This document shows, one piece after another, positions 34,234 through 42,400 of a DNA stretch of 42,400 nucleotides. The notes beneath the pieces are model-generated. The model was given only the letters and a program-made list of their open reading frames with translations, did not search any database and had not been told where the DNA came from. The position numbers were made by a program, and so were the translations under genes. Position 1 is the first letter of the stretch, and every line of letters begins with the position of its first letter. Origin of the DNA: an uncultured Monoglobus sp. (GTDB taxonomy: Bacteria > Bacillota > Clostridia > Monoglobales > Monoglobaceae); NCBI GenBank assembly GCA_947624775.1, contig CANQLT010000010.1:1-42400 (forward strand). The letters are read 5' to 3'.

Positions 34234-34253
34234 CACTCACTAATCACTACGTT
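34230..34253 (-). repeat. Second copy of the GTGATTA repeat, inverted
   Basis: On the minus strand AACGTAGTGATTAGTGAGTGATTAG, matching 10222-10249 apart from one missing TTA unit. It adjoins the palindrome on one side and the panC ribosome-binding site (AAGGAG, 34254) on the other. Confidence 0.75.
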
Positions 34254-34267
34254 AAGGAGTATTTACC

Positions 34268-35140
34268 ATGCAAATAATAAAAACACCGGCGGAGCTTAAC
34301 GCCGTTTCAAAAAAAATAAGATCCGAAGGCAAAACCATTGGCCTTGTGCCCACAATGGGCTATCTTCACGAGGGCCACAAGTCGCTGATACGCAAAAGCG
34401 CCGAGCAAAACGACGTCACGATCGTCAGCGTTTTTGTCAACCCGACCCAGTTTGGCCCCGGCGAGGACCTTGAGACCTACCCCCGCGACCTTGAGCGCGA
34501 CAAACAAGCCGCCGAATCGGCCGGCGCGGAATATATTTTCCACCCCGAGCCCGAGGACATGTACCCGGACGGATACGGAACCTTTGTCAGCGTGGACAGC
34601 GACATCACCAAGATACTCTGCGGCAAGACCAGACCCGGCCATTTCCGCGGCGTGGCGACAGTCGTTACCAAGCTGTTTAACATCTCTATGGCCGACCGCG
34701 CCTACTTCGGCCAGAAGGACGCGCAGCAGCTGGCGGTCATTATGCGCATGGTCTCCGACCTCAACATGAACATTGAGATCGTGCCCTGTCCGATAGTGCG
34801 CGAAAAAGACGGCCTCGCCATGAGCAGCCGCAACACATATTTATCCGCCGAGGAGCGCGAACAGGCGCTCTGTCTCAGCGCGGCGCTGAAGGAGGCGGAG
34901 GCCGCTGTCAAAGGCGGCGAGACCGACCTTGAAAAAATAAAGCAAGACATAAGGGCGCGGATATCAAAATCGCCCCTCGCGGATATCGAGTATATCGAAA
35001 GCTGCGCTTTCCCGAGCCTTGAGCCGTACGGCGGCAAACTCGTCGAAAAAACGCTGATCGCGCTGGCGGTCCGCTTCGGAAAGACGCGGCTTATCGACAA
35101 TATCATAGTAGAACCCGAAAACCGGGAGGTGCGCGCATGA
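34268..35140 (+). CDS. panC: Pantothenate synthetase (pantoate-beta-alanine ligase)
   Basis: Joins pantoate and beta-alanine using ATP. 290 residues. The N-terminal ATP site reads [17 protein letters not shown] with the HIGH-like HEGH near residue 38; [46 protein letters not shown] and the KMSKS-equivalent [11 protein letters not shown] (near 185) are all present. AAGGAG precedes the ATG. Its stop overlaps the panD start by four bases (ATGA). Confidence 0.98.
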   Translation: MQIIKTPAELNAVSKKIRSEGKTIGLVPTMGYLHEGHKSLIRKSAEQNDVTIVSVFVNPTQFGPGEDLETYPRDLERDKQAAESAGAEYIFHPEPEDMYPDGYGTFVSVDSDITKILCGKTRPGHFRGVATVVTKLFNISMADRAYFGQKDAQQLAVIMRMVSDLNMNIEIVPCPIVREKDGLAMSSRNTYLSAEEREQALCLSAALKEAEAAVKGGETDLEKIKQDIRARISKSPLADIEYIESCAFPSLEPYGGKLVEKTLIALAVRFGKTRLIDNIIVEPENREVRA

Positions 35141-35475
35141 ACATAGAGATCATGAACTCAAAGATCCACAGAGCCACGGTGACCGACGCCAACTTAAACT
35201 ACATCGGCTCGATAACCATAGACGAGGACTGGATGGACGAGGTGGGCATCCTCACCAACCAGCAGGTTCATGTGGTGAACATAAACAACGGCGAGCGCCT
35301 GATAACCTACGCGATCCCCGGCGAGCGCGGCAGCGGAGTGGTCTGCTTAAACGGCGCCGCCGCCCACAAAGCGAGCGTGGGCGACAAAGTGATAATCATA
35401 GCCTACGCCACCATGGACTACGAGCAAGCCAAGACCCACAAGCCCAAAATAAAATTCATAGAAAACAGCATATAA
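35137..35475 (+). CDS. panD: Aspartate 1-decarboxylase
   Basis: Makes beta-alanine from aspartate for PanC; a pyruvoyl enzyme formed by self-cleavage. 112 residues. The cleavage site Gly-Ser is seen in [18 protein letters not shown] (near residue 24-29), followed by [41 protein letters not shown], typical of PanD. The ATG at 35137 has GGGAGG five bases upstream; the next ATG (35152) is a less likely start. It is coupled to panC and ends before a strong terminator. Confidence 0.97.
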   Translation: MNIEIMNSKIHRATVTDANLNYIGSITIDEDWMDEVGILTNQQVHVVNINNGERLITYAIPGERGSGVVCLNGAAAHKASVGDKVIIIAYATMDYEQAKTHKPKIKFIENSI

Positions 35476-35480
35476 ACGTT

Positions 35481-35512
35481 AATAAACGGACGATCATATT
35501 CGTCCGTTTATT
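35481..35512. terminator. Bidirectional terminator between panD and the AlbA_2 gene
   Basis: A perfect 13-base stem (35481-35493 with 35500-35512, AATAAACGGACGA and complement) with a six-base loop, T-rich on both exits. The minus-strand gene's stop codon (35494-35496) is in the loop, so this gene's final codons are part of the stem. Confidence 0.9.
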
Positions 35513-36783
35513 TTATATTTTCTGTTCATGCCGTTGCCGACCGCCTCAATTTTTCCGTTCTCACACAGTTCCCGCAGCAGCTTTATACAGCCGGATTGCG
35601 ATAAACCGGTCAGCTCCTGCGCTTCGCGCCGCGTTATAAACTCGTGCGCGCGCAAATGCTCCAAAACTTTTCTCGCGTTATTATTGATCGGCGCATCATA
35701 ATCAAACTTTGGCAAAACGATCATAAAAGCATGATCCGATATCTTTATTTCCGGTTTGGCAAAATTTTTCTCATAGCAGCTTCTTATTTTCATAATGCCC
35801 GTTCCATACGCCTCTATCAGCCGCAATCTATAAAAACAAGCCGCAAGTTTTTCGTTCCTCGTCCGCGAAACTCCCAATTCAATATCGTTAACGGAAAGGC
35901 CGTATACCAGACCTCCGATTGACACTATCTCGATCCTGTTGCTGTAAATATTAATAAGTGTGCTTCCGCTGAGCGCGTAATCCCGATGAGTAACCGCGTT
36001 GATCAGCGCCTCTCTTATCGCTTCGATCGGATAGTCCCTGTAGTCAATCCGTTCAAGTCCTTCAAACTTCGCGATAATACTGTTATACTGATTTATGAAT
36101 CCATACGCCTCATCGAGCTGTTTCAGCAGCGACCCGCTGAATTCGCGGCGATTCCTGAACACGCGCTTTGTCTCATCCTGAAACACAGCCGCCTTTATCG
36201 TGCCCTCGCACTGATCGGACATAAGATACGCAAGATTTGTATATAAGCCGTCGTTATCGGTAAAAAAATTAGTTCGCATCTGACTTTTGCCAAACGCGAT
36301 ATTACGTTTTGCAAACTCTTTTTCGGCGTATTCAAATGTCAATTCCTGATCAAAACTTCGCCCTTGCTCGTATGAACCACCGTCCATGTCTTTTATCATA
36401 TCGCGAATTTTATTTTCCGAGGCCGGGACCGAGGCTGTTCCCTGACGCACATAAACGCCGCTTGGTTTCATCCCCTTATCAGTAAGATAGTACGGGGCAT
36501 TACTTCCCCTGCGAACATCAATTTCAACAACGCAGCGACCGTCAATATAAATAGATTTAACATCGGCAAACATCGTCGCGTCCGGTTTAACGGCGTCTCG
36601 GATCATGCTGCATATTTTAAGGGAAACTTTATCCTCGTCATATACTCCGACAACCTTTCCGTCATCATCCACTCCGACATAAATCTTTCCGCCGCTAGTA
36701 TTCAGAAAAGCCGTTATTTCTTTTTTTAAATCATTTGTCGCTTCCCTTTTAAATTCTATGGTTTCGGTTTCCTTTTCAAACAT
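35494..36783 (-). CDS. AlbA_2/Schlafen-type ATP-binding protein, putative regulator
   Basis: 429 residues from the ATG at 36783, chosen because AGAGG is nine bases upstream; earlier starts (36789, 36837) fit less well. Residues 1-125 are an AlbA_2 domain (TIEFKREA, FLNTSGGKIYVGVDDDGKVVG). About 225-330 resembles the C-terminal ATPase of this group (EAIREALINAVTHRDYALSG, GIMKIRSCYEKN). The end (about 365-425) is a winged helix-turn-helix (ITRREAQELTGLSQSGCIKLLRELCENGKIEAVG). Proteins of this kind are usually annotated as transcriptional regulators; targets are unknown. It is monocistronic with its own promoter carrying a GTGTTAGA repeat, which suggests self-regulation. Confidence 0.88.
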   Translation of the reverse strand: MFEKETETIEFKREATNDLKKEITAFLNTSGGKIYVGVDDDGKVVGVYDEDKVSLKICSMIRDAVKPDATMFADVKSIYIDGRCVVEIDVRRGSNAPYYLTDKGMKPSGVYVRQGTASVPASENKIRDMIKDMDGGSYEQGRSFDQELTFEYAEKEFAKRNIAFGKSQMRTNFFTDNDGLYTNLAYLMSDQCEGTIKAAVFQDETKRVFRNRREFSGSLLKQLDEAYGFINQYNSIIAKFEGLERIDYRDYPIEAIREALINAVTHRDYALSGSTLINIYSNRIEIVSIGGLVYGLSVNDIELGVSRTRNEKLAACFYRLRLIEAYGTGIMKIRSCYEKNFAKPEIKISDHAFMIVLPKFDYDAPINNNARKVLEHLRAHEFITRREAQELTGLSQSGCIKLLRELCENGKIEAVGNGMNRKYKINGRI

Positions 36784-36827
36784 GCGCATCGTCCTCTCAA
36801 ATAATATTTTCGGATTCCTCTGATACC

Positions 36828-36856
36828 ATTCTAACACAGCTCTAACACTCTGTCAA
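36828..36856 (-). promoter_or_regulatory. Promoter of the AlbA_2 gene with direct repeats
   Basis: Minus strand: TTGACA (36851-36856), 17-base spacer, TAGAAT (36828-36833). Within it GTGTTAGA occurs twice, 11 bases apart (36841-36848 and 36830-36837), covering spacer and -10. A second TTGACA lies further up (about 36887-36892). Region 36860-36975 otherwise holds no gene. Confidence 0.75.
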
Positions 36857-36976
36857 CAAAAATATCAGACTTAATTGAAATTTATGTCAATACATGAAAA
36901 ATCCGGGACTAAATGTCATGCTCCTCCCGCGCGCTTTGTAAAGATAATTTAATTTTACTTTTGTCGAATTATAAAC

Positions 36977-37092
36977 TAAAAATATAGCCGCCCTGATTTG
37001 ACCGGAGGGCAGCTATATCTGATATTCTGTTTTTTCGGCCGGCCGCATTGCGGCGCCTTTGATGCTTTAAGGAGCCCCAGGCTCCTTTTTGC
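36977..37092 (-). ncRNA. Candidate small RNA A (hairpin core shared with RNA B at 10440-10526)
   Basis: Minus-strand RNA of about 116 bases from a perfect promoter (37099-37127) just after trpA. Hairpin 1: AAGGAGCC/GGCTCCTT with a three-base loop (37069-37087). Hairpin 2: GGC, one base, CCGC, AAU, GCGG, three bases, GCC then GAAA (37037-37057), the element shared with RNA B. Hairpin 3: AUAUAGC-U-GCCCU pairing with AGGGC-G-GCUAUAU (37018-37006 with 36994-36982), then TTTTT, an intrinsic terminator. No reading frame is visible. It could instead be a readthrough trp terminator region, but a fresh perfect promoter argues against that. Confidence 0.6.
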
Positions 37093-37098
37093 GTTTAT

Positions 37099-37127
37099 AT
37101 TATAACATTCTTTTTCGGCTTTGTCAA
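37099..37127 (-). promoter_or_regulatory. Perfect sigma-A promoter just after trpA
   Basis: Minus strand: TTGACA (37122-37127), 17-base spacer, TATAAT (37099-37104). It starts four bases past the trpA stop. The -35 box is inside an inverted repeat (GCTT-GACA-AAGC), as in the promoter at 10534. Confidence 0.85.
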
Positions 37128-37130
37128 GCG

Positions 37131-37934
37131 TTACATCAACGGGGCCTTGAGGGCTGCGGTCAGTTCCTTTACGCCGTCTATTTTGTCGGCCTCGGTCTCG
37201 CCCGCGGCTATCGTTTTGACAATGGCGCTGCCGACTATAAGGCCGTCGCAGTATTTTTTCAAGTTCTCGATATGCTCGGGCTTTGAGATTCCGAAACCTA
37301 TGCACTTGGGTATATCGGAATACTTATTGAGCATGGCGAACATACGGTCAAAGTCGGTCGAAAAATTTTCGCGCGTTCCGGTGACTCCCATCGAGGATAC
37401 GCAGTAGAGAAAGCCCTTCGCTCTCTCGCAGATCGCCTTTGAGCGCTGCTCCGACGAGGTGGGCGCGATCATCGAGATCTGCCATACTCCGTACTCCTGC
37501 GTCAGGTCGTAGATCTCGTCGCTCTCCTCAAAGGGCAGGTCGGGGATAATAACTCCGTCCACTCCCGCGTCCTTGCAGCCCGCAAAAAATTTTTCGGGGC
37601 CGTAGCTTAGGATCGAGTTGAAATACATCAAAAACACCAGCGGCACCTGCGTGCACTCGCGCAGCTCGGACACGGCCTTGAATATTATATCAAGATTGAT
37701 CTCATGCTTCAGGGCGCGCACGTTCGCCGCCTGGATAACAGGCCCCTCGGCCATCGGGTCGGAGAACGGTATTCCCAGCTCTATCAGATCGGCTCCGGCC
37801 TGTTCCATGGCGAGCACCAGTTTTTTCGAGGTCTCGATATTGGGGTCGCCGAACGTCAGGAACGTCACCAGCGCCTTTTTGTCTTTTTCTCTCAGGGCTT
37901 CAAACATTGAGTCTATTCTGTTTTTATTTTTCAT
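37131..37934 (-). CDS. trpA: Tryptophan synthase alpha chain
   Basis: Releases indole from indole-3-glycerol phosphate and passes it to TrpB. 267 residues. The signature [24 protein letters not shown] (near 48-72) holds the catalytic Glu and Asp; PDLPFEE, IAPTSS and the phosphate-binding GFGISKPEH (near 222) and GLIVGSAIV follow. GGGGTGG precedes the ATG at 37934. It overlaps the end of trpB by 11 bases. It is the last trp gene. Confidence 0.97.
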   Translation of the reverse strand: MKNKNRIDSMFEALREKDKKALVTFLTFGDPNIETSKKLVLAMEQAGADLIELGIPFSDPMAEGPVIQAANVRALKHEINLDIIFKAVSELRECTQVPLVFLMYFNSILSYGPEKFFAGCKDAGVDGVIIPDLPFEESDEIYDLTQEYGVWQISMIAPTSSEQRSKAICERAKGFLYCVSSMGVTGTRENFSTDFDRMFAMLNKYSDIPKCIGFGISKPEHIENLKKYCDGLIVGSAIVKTIAAGETEADKIDGVKELTAALKAPLM

Positions 37935-39120
37935 TGATTTCCACCCCCATGTATCTGGCTACCGAGTACACGTCCTTGTCGCCTCTGCCCGAAAGATTTA
38001 TGACAACGATCTTGTCCTTGTCCATTTCGGGCACAATCTTCATCGCCTGCGCCACCGCGTGGGAGCTTTCGATAGCGGGTATTATGCCCTCTATCCTCGT
38101 CAGATAGCGGAAAGCGTCGACCGCCTCGGCGTCGGTTATCGGATAGTATTCGGCGCGGCCGCTGTCGCGCAATGCCGCGTGCTCGGGGCCCACTCCGGGA
38201 TAATCAAGACCCGCGGAGATCGAGTAGACCGGCATTATGCCGCCCGACTTGTCCTGCAAAAATATCGACTTCATGCCGTGGAGCACGCCCACGGTGCCTT
38301 TTGTCATGGTGGCGGCATGGCGCTCGGTGTCAATTCCGTCGCCCGCGGCCTCGGCTCCGATCAGCCGAACCGACTTGTCGCCGATAAAGTCATAAAACGC
38401 GCCCATAGCATTGCTGCCGCCGCCCACGCAGGCGATGACCGCGTCGGGCAGGCGTCCCTCTTTTTTGAGCATCTGCGCCTTGATCTCCTTTCCGATAACG
38501 CTCTGGAAATCGCGCACGATCGTGGGATACGGGTGCGGGCCCATGGTGGAGCCCAGCAGATAGAGCGTGTCGTTCGCCCTTGCCGCCCACGCGCGGAGCG
38601 CCTCGTTGCAGGCGTCCTTGAGCGTGCCGGTGCCCGATGTGACCGGCGTCACCTTGGCGCCCAACAGGTTCATGCGGAACACGTTGAGCTCCTGGCGCCG
38701 CGTGTCCTCCTCGCCCATGAACACCTCGCACTCCATGCCGAACAGCGCCGCCGCCGTGGCCGCGGCCACTCCGTGCTGACCCGCTCCGGTCTCGGCGATA
38801 ACCTTCTTTTTGCCCATGCGCCTCGCCAGAAGCGCCTGACCCAGCACGTTGTTGATTTTGTGGGCACCCGTGTGGTTCAGGTCCTCGCGCTTTATGTATA
38901 CCTTGGCGCCGCCCAGGTCGTTTGTCATGTTCTCCGCGTAGTAGAGCAGAGACGGCCTGCCGGCGTACTCGTTCAAATAAAATTCAAGGTCTTTTTGGAA
39001 CTCAGGGTCCGCCTTCGCTTCGCTGTAGGCGGCCTCAAGCTCGTTCAGGGCGCGCATCAGCGTCTCGGGAGCGTACTGTCCTCCGTAGATACCGAATCTG
39101 CCCTTTGATTTATTTTCCAT
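37924..39120 (-). CDS. trpB: Tryptophan synthase beta chain
   Basis: PLP enzyme that condenses indole with serine. 398 residues. [12 protein letters not shown], then [29 protein letters not shown] with the PLP lysine (near 90), [31 protein letters not shown], and the phosphate-binding [10 protein letters not shown] are all canonical. Length and order favour the classical TrpB1 form that pairs with TrpA. GAGG precedes the ATG at 39120 by nine bases. A large reading frame on the opposite strand here is a shadow. Confidence 0.98.
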   Translation of the reverse strand: MENKSKGRFGIYGGQYAPETLMRALNELEAAYSEAKADPEFQKDLEFYLNEYAGRPSLLYYAENMTNDLGGAKVYIKREDLNHTGAHKINNVLGQALLARRMGKKKVIAETGAGQHGVAAATAAALFGMECEVFMGEEDTRRQELNVFRMNLLGAKVTPVTSGTGTLKDACNEALRAWAARANDTLYLLGSTMGPHPYPTIVRDFQSVIGKEIKAQMLKKEGRLPDAVIACVGGGSNAMGAFYDFIGDKSVRLIGAEAAGDGIDTERHAATMTKGTVGVLHGMKSIFLQDKSGGIMPVYSISAGLDYPGVGPEHAALRDSGRAEYYPITDAEAVDAFRYLTRIEGIIPAIESSHAVAQAMKIVPEMDKDKIVVINLSGRGDKDVYSVARYMGVEINEK

Positions 39121-39141
39121 ATTTTTATACCTCGTTTTGAT

Positions 39142-39768
39142 TTATTTTATACTTCTTATGATATTCACGATTTGCTTTATCTTCTCCGCGTCCTTTTGCC
39201 CGTCGGTCTCGGCGCCGCTGCTGACGTCGACCCCGTATGGGCGGTACCTTTCGGCCGCGTCCGCAATGTTGCCCGCGTTCAGACCGCCCGCCAGCATAAT
39301 GCCGCTCAGGTCGATGCCGCGCAGACGCTCGTCCTCGATCTTTTTGCCCTTGCCGCCGTAGCCCTCGACATACGCGTCCAGCAGCAGACGGTCGGCGTTT
39401 TTGTATTTTTCAAGGCTTTTCGGGTCAAAGCCGTCTCCGACCCGCGCCGCCTTCCAGATCTCCAGATCGGGGCAAAGCTTTTTCAGCTTTTCTATATCCT
39501 CCGCCGTCTCGCCGCCGTGCAGCTGTGCGACGTCAAGCGGCACCGAGCCTGCCAGCTCCGCGATTTTTTCGCACGGCATATTGACAAACACGCCGACAGA
39601 CTTTATTTTCGGATCGAGCCGGGAACGTATCGCGTGCGCCATCTCTGCCGTCAGACAGCGGCGGCTTTTCTCGTAGAACACAAACCCCGCGTAGTCGGGC
39701 ACAGCGGCATTCACCGCGTCGGCGTCCGCCTCTCGCATAAGACCGCAGATCTTTATTTTAACGCCCAT
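39142..39768 (-). CDS. trpF: Phosphoribosylanthranilate isomerase
   Basis: Isomerises phosphoribosyl anthranilate to CdRP in tryptophan synthesis. 208 residues from the ATG at 39768. VKIKICGLMREADADAV includes the catalytic Cys; VGVFVNMP, VAQLHGGET and LLLDAYVEGYGGKGKKIEDE with the catalytic Asp, then IMLAGGLNAGNI and YGVDVSSGAET complete the pattern. The frame opens further upstream with TTG (39777), but the ATG has better homology. It begins one base after the trpC stop. Confidence 0.97.
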   Translation of the reverse strand: MGVKIKICGLMREADADAVNAAVPDYAGFVFYEKSRRCLTAEMAHAIRSRLDPKIKSVGVFVNMPCEKIAELAGSVPLDVAQLHGGETAEDIEKLKKLCPDLEIWKAARVGDGFDPKSLEKYKNADRLLLDAYVEGYGGKGKKIEDERLRGIDLSGIMLAGGLNAGNIADAAERYRPYGVDVSSGAETDGQKDAEKIKQIVNIIRSIK

Positions 39769-39769
39769 A

Positions 39770-40573
39770 TCAACCAAGCCTTCCGTTTCTCAGATCATCG
39801 ACCGCGGCGGAAATATGCTGCCGCCGCATAAACAACTCGCCGATAAGCGCCGCGTCGGCGCCCAGCGACTCGATATATTTAAGGTCGCGGCTGCTCCTGA
39901 TACCGCTCTCGGACACAAGAACTTTTTTGTCCCGCTCCTCGAGCAGTTTCAAAAGCCGCTCGGTGGTGCCGAGATCCTCCTCAAAGGTCTTGAGATTGCG
40001 GTTGTTGACCCCAACGATCCTCGCGCCCAGCGCGTTGACGCGGCGCAGCTCCTCCTCGTTGTGGACCTCAACAAGGCAGTCGAGGTCAAGCTCATGGGCG
40101 GTTTTCATAAATTCGCCCATAGTCTTATCGTCCAGGATCGCCGCTATAAGCAATATCGCGGACGCGCCGAGGCCGCTCGCCTCGTATATCTGATAGTCGT
40201 CGATCACGAAGTCCTTGCGCAGCAGCGGGATTTTGGAGATCAGGCTGATGTCGCGCAAAAATTCGGGCTTGCCGAGAAAGAAGTCGGTCTCGGTCAGCAC
40301 CGACATGGCCTGCACGTCGGACTTTAAGTATTCCCGAGCCACATCCATATGGTCAAGGTCGGGGCGGATCAGTCCTTTTGAGGGCGACGCTTTTTTGACC
40401 TCGGCGATGATCGAGATTTTTTTGTAGTCCTTTAAGGCGTTGTAAAAGCTTATCACCTTGCGCGAGCCGAATGACCTTTCAACGCCGCTCCTTAAAGTCT
40501 TGTAGCTGATCTTCTGCTTTTGGTTCTCCAGATATATTTTCTTTTTTGTAACGATTTTTTCTAATATGTCCAT
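39770..40573 (-). CDS. trpC: Indole-3-glycerol phosphate synthase
   Basis: Ring closure of CdRP to indole-3-glycerol phosphate. 267 residues. ISIIAEVKKASPSKGLIRPD, with the catalytic Lys, VLTETDFFLGKPEFLRDI, LLRKDFVIDDYQIYEA, GVNNRNLKTFEED, VSESGI, and ALIGELFMRR are the family marks. TrpC and TrpF are separate here, not fused. It follows trpD by five bases. Confidence 0.98.
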   Translation of the reverse strand: MDILEKIVTKKKIYLENQKQKISYKTLRSGVERSFGSRKVISFYNALKDYKKISIIAEVKKASPSKGLIRPDLDHMDVAREYLKSDVQAMSVLTETDFFLGKPEFLRDISLISKIPLLRKDFVIDDYQIYEASGLGASAILLIAAILDDKTMGEFMKTAHELDLDCLVEVHNEEELRRVNALGARIVGVNNRNLKTFEEDLGTTERLLKLLEERDKKVLVSESGIRSSRDLKYIESLGADAALIGELFMRRQHISAAVDDLRNGRLG

Positions 40574-40578
40574 AATTT

Positions 40579-41595
40579 TTAAAACTTATTTGTCATCTCA
40601 ACCAGCTGATTGAGTTTTTCCATTGCGGCGCCGCTGTCTATGGCCTTCTCCGCCATGCGCACGCCTTCCTCAATGCTGCTTGCAAGGCCCGTTGTGTATA
40701 TCGCAGCTCCGGCATTCAGCACAACGATGTCGCGGCGCGGACCCTTTTCGCCCTTTAAGATGCTCAAGGTTGTTTTTACATTCTCGTCAACGTCGCCGCC
40801 CTTGATATCGTCCGCCGTGCCGACGGTAAGACCCACGTCCTCGGGGCTTAAATAATAATCTATTACCTTGCCGTCCTTTATCTCGGAGATCTTGGTCTTG
40901 CCGATTATCGACAGCTCATCCATCCCGTTGTCGACGCCGCATACCGACATTCCCGAGGTTACGCCCAGGTTCATCATCGCCTCGGCCAGCGGATGCGTCA
41001 GCTCCTCGTCAAATACGCCGATAACCTGATGCTTGGCGTTTGATGGGTTCGAGAGGGGGCCTAATATATTAAACAGAGTTCTTATCTTGATCTCGCCGCG
41101 CACGCCCGACACGGTTTTCATGCAGGGGTGCATAGTTCTTGCGAACATAAAGCCTATGCCTATCTTTTCGACGCACTCCTTGACCTGCTCGGGCGTTATC
41201 ATGATATTAACGCCGAGGCCCTCGAGTACGTCTGCGCTGCCGCATTTGCTGGAAACGGCGCGGTTTCCGTGCTTGGCGGTCTTTGCGCCCGCTCCCGCGA
41301 TGACAAACGCCGCGGTGGTCGAGATATTAAACGTGTTCGTGCCGTCGCCGCCGGTTCCCACGCAGTCAACGTAGTCGGGAACGTCGGGCGTTATGAGCGA
41401 CGCCTTGCTGTTCATCATGGCAGCGCTGCCGCTGATCTCGTCGATGGTCTCGCCTTTCATGCGCAGAGCGGTGAGGTAGGCGCTTATCTGCACCGGCGTC
41501 GCTCCGCCGTCCAGCACCGCGTCCATGGCGGTCTTCGCCTCATCAAACGTCAGATTTTCTCCGTCTGTGATCTTTCTTATGTATTTTGTAAGCAT
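40579..41595 (-). CDS. trpD: Anthranilate phosphoribosyltransferase
   Basis: Transfers phosphoribose from PRPP to anthranilate. 338 residues from the ATG at 41595, preceded by AGGAG nine bases away; a TTG at 41604 in frame is too close to that site. The PRPP site is CVGTGGDGTNTFNISTTAAFV (near 75-95); HGNRAVSSKCGSADVLEGLGV and GPLSNPSNAKHQVIGVF follow. Stand-alone, not fused to trpG. Lies 12 bases after the trpG stop. Confidence 0.98.
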   Translation of the reverse strand: MLTKYIRKITDGENLTFDEAKTAMDAVLDGGATPVQISAYLTALRMKGETIDEISGSAAMMNSKASLITPDVPDYVDCVGTGGDGTNTFNISTTAAFVIAGAGAKTAKHGNRAVSSKCGSADVLEGLGVNIMITPEQVKECVEKIGIGFMFARTMHPCMKTVSGVRGEIKIRTLFNILGPLSNPSNAKHQVIGVFDEELTHPLAEAMMNLGVTSGMSVCGVDNGMDELSIIGKTKISEIKDGKVIDYYLSPEDVGLTVGTADDIKGGDVDENVKTTLSILKGEKGPRRDIVVLNAGAAIYTTGLASSIEEGVRMAEKAIDSGAAMEKLNQLVEMTNKF

Positions 41596-41607
41596 AATTT
41601 TCAACTC

Positions 41608-42180
41608 CTATATATTTAAAAAATTTTTTAACATTGTTTTTCCGTCGGGCGTCAGCACCGACTCGGGATGGAACTGCAGCCCGAACAGCGGATACTCCTT
41701 GTGCTCCATAGCCATGACCGAGCCGTCGGCTGTCTTGGCGGTTACCTTCATGCAGTCGGGCAGGGCGCTTTCGTCGGTCACCAGCGAATGGTACCTGCCG
41801 ACCCTTATCTCGTCCCCGACTATACCCGAAAATATGACCGAGGTCTTGTCGAGCAGCTTGGCGGTGTCCGCCTTGCCGTGCATAAGCTTGGGCGCATGGA
41901 TTGTCCTGCCGCCCATGGCCTCGCCTATCGACTGGTGCCCGAGGCACACGCCCAGAATCGGAAACTTTGTGTGCAGCCTCTTTATCAGCTCGATGCAGAT
42001 GCCCGCGTCCTTGGGGTACTTGGGGCCCGGCGAGATTATTATGTGATCGGGCTCCATAGCCTCAATCTCATCGACCGTGATCTCGTCGTTTCGGTAAACT
42101 TTTAGATCCGGGTCTATCTCCCCGATATACTGGTACAGGTTGTATGTGAACGAGTCGTAGTTATCAATAATTATATTCAT
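41608..42180 (-). CDS. trpG: Anthranilate synthase glutaminase component
   Basis: Supplies ammonia from glutamine to TrpE. 190 residues. It begins MNIIIDNYDSFTYNLYQY; the nucleophile lies in GVCLGHQSIGEAMGG (near 78) and the His-Glu pair in LQFHPESVLTPDG (near 168). The ATG at 42180 shares its A with the TGA of trpE (TGATG), so translation is coupled. This glutaminase type can also serve para-aminobenzoate synthesis (PabA); position in the trp operon favours TrpG, possibly shared. Confidence 0.96.
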   Translation of the reverse strand: MNIIIDNYDSFTYNLYQYIGEIDPDLKVYRNDEITVDEIEAMEPDHIIISPGPKYPKDAGICIELIKRLHTKFPILGVCLGHQSIGEAMGGRTIHAPKLMHGKADTAKLLDKTSVIFSGIVGDEIRVGRYHSLVTDESALPDCMKVTAKTADGSVMAMEHKEYPLFGLQFHPESVLTPDGKTMLKNFLNI

Positions 42181-42400
42181 CAAAGATCACCCGCCCTTTC
42201 TATCGCCTGTATCATCGCCATGGCCTTGTTGACCGTCTCGGTGTACTCGGTCTCGGGCACCGAATCATATACGATACCCGCTCCGGCCTGAACGTAGGCC
42301 TTGTTATCCTTAAACAGCGCCGTCCTGATGGTTATGCAGGAATCGAGGCTGCCGCCGAATCCGATATAACCGATCGCTCCGCCGTAGAAGCCGCGTTTTC
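42180..42400 (-). CDS. trpE: Anthranilate synthase component I, C-terminal end only
   Basis: The last 72 codons of trpE, cut by the window edge. The frame reads GFYGGAIGYIGFGGSLDSCITIRTAL, AYVQAGAGIVYDSVPETEYTE and NKAMAMIQAIERAGDL, the usual end of the chorismate-binding domain. It precedes trpG with TGATG overlap. The trp promoter and any leader are outside the window. Confidence 0.95.
   Translation of the reverse strand, partial: KRGFYGGAIGYIGFGGSLDSCITIRTALFKDNKAYVQAGAGIVYDSVPETEYTETVNKAMAMIQAIERAGDL

Noticed and set aside
37618-39108. 496-codon open frame on the plus strand
   Set aside because: Antisense to trpB and part of trpA; the composition (Arg/His/Gly-rich) is that of a GC-rich shadow frame, and the minus strand has full conserved enzymes.
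1-42400. Insertion sequences, prophage, CRISPR arrays, rRNA or tRNA genes
   Set aside because: No transposase, integrase or phage structural protein, no regularly spaced repeat-spacer array and no rRNA or tRNA sequence found on either strand.

Overview
The window looks like a chromosome segment of an anaerobic Clostridia-type Bacillota with moderately high GC genes (many C/G-ending codons) and AT-rich intergenic regions. Evidence is the rpmH-rnpA-yidD-yidC-jag block diverging from dnaA, a DnaD-like/DnaI helicase-loading pair, an SLH-domain surface protein, and textbook sigma-A promoters (TTGACA, 17 bp, TATAAT). I cannot place it to genus.

Layout. (1) 1-4955, minus strand: rpmH, rnpA, yidD, yidC, jag, a small Cys-rich protein, argD and the start of argF. 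(2) 4956-5358: AT-rich divergent region with DnaA-box-like sites, the probable oriC. (3) 5359-10120, plus strand: dnaA, mnmE, a DnaD-like gene and dnaI; three of the four replication-initiation proteins are together, with mnmE inserted and no dnaN. (4) 10121-10697: non-coding, with repeats, hairpins and two candidate small RNA genes. (5) 10698-13803, plus strand: small membrane protein, acyltransferase 3, GT-C-like membrane protein. (6) 27727-13849, minus strand: eight-gene cell-surface glycan operon (GT2 polyprenyl-phosphate glycosyltransferase, GtrA/GtcA flippase, YfhO, four other large polytopic membrane proteins, an FAD oxidoreductase) from one strong promoter. (7) 31027-27971: SLH protein, then pyrG (32845-31223), each with its own promoter. 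(8) 32935-33323: structured leader or small RNA region before panB; panB-panC-panD on plus. (9) AlbA_2/Schlafen-type ATP-binding protein on minus, a candidate small RNA, then trpE(partial)-G-D-C-F-B-A on minus.

How the genes fit together. Region 3 is a replication-initiation operon beside its origin. Region 6 resembles an expanded CsbB-GtcA-YfhO system: the GT2 charges polyprenyl phosphate with a sugar, the GtrA protein flips it, and GT-C enzymes transfer it outside the membrane; the neighbouring SLH protein or its wall-polymer anchor is a plausible acceptor, but this is inference. Pan and trp are complete biosynthetic units apart from the truncated trpE.

The observation I rate highest is a pair of candidate small RNAs (10440-10526 and 36977-37092, both minus) that share a hairpin core, have perfect consensus promoters with an inverted repeat centred on the -35 box, and end in long hairpins. 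The structured region upstream of panB and the multi-GT-C operon come next.
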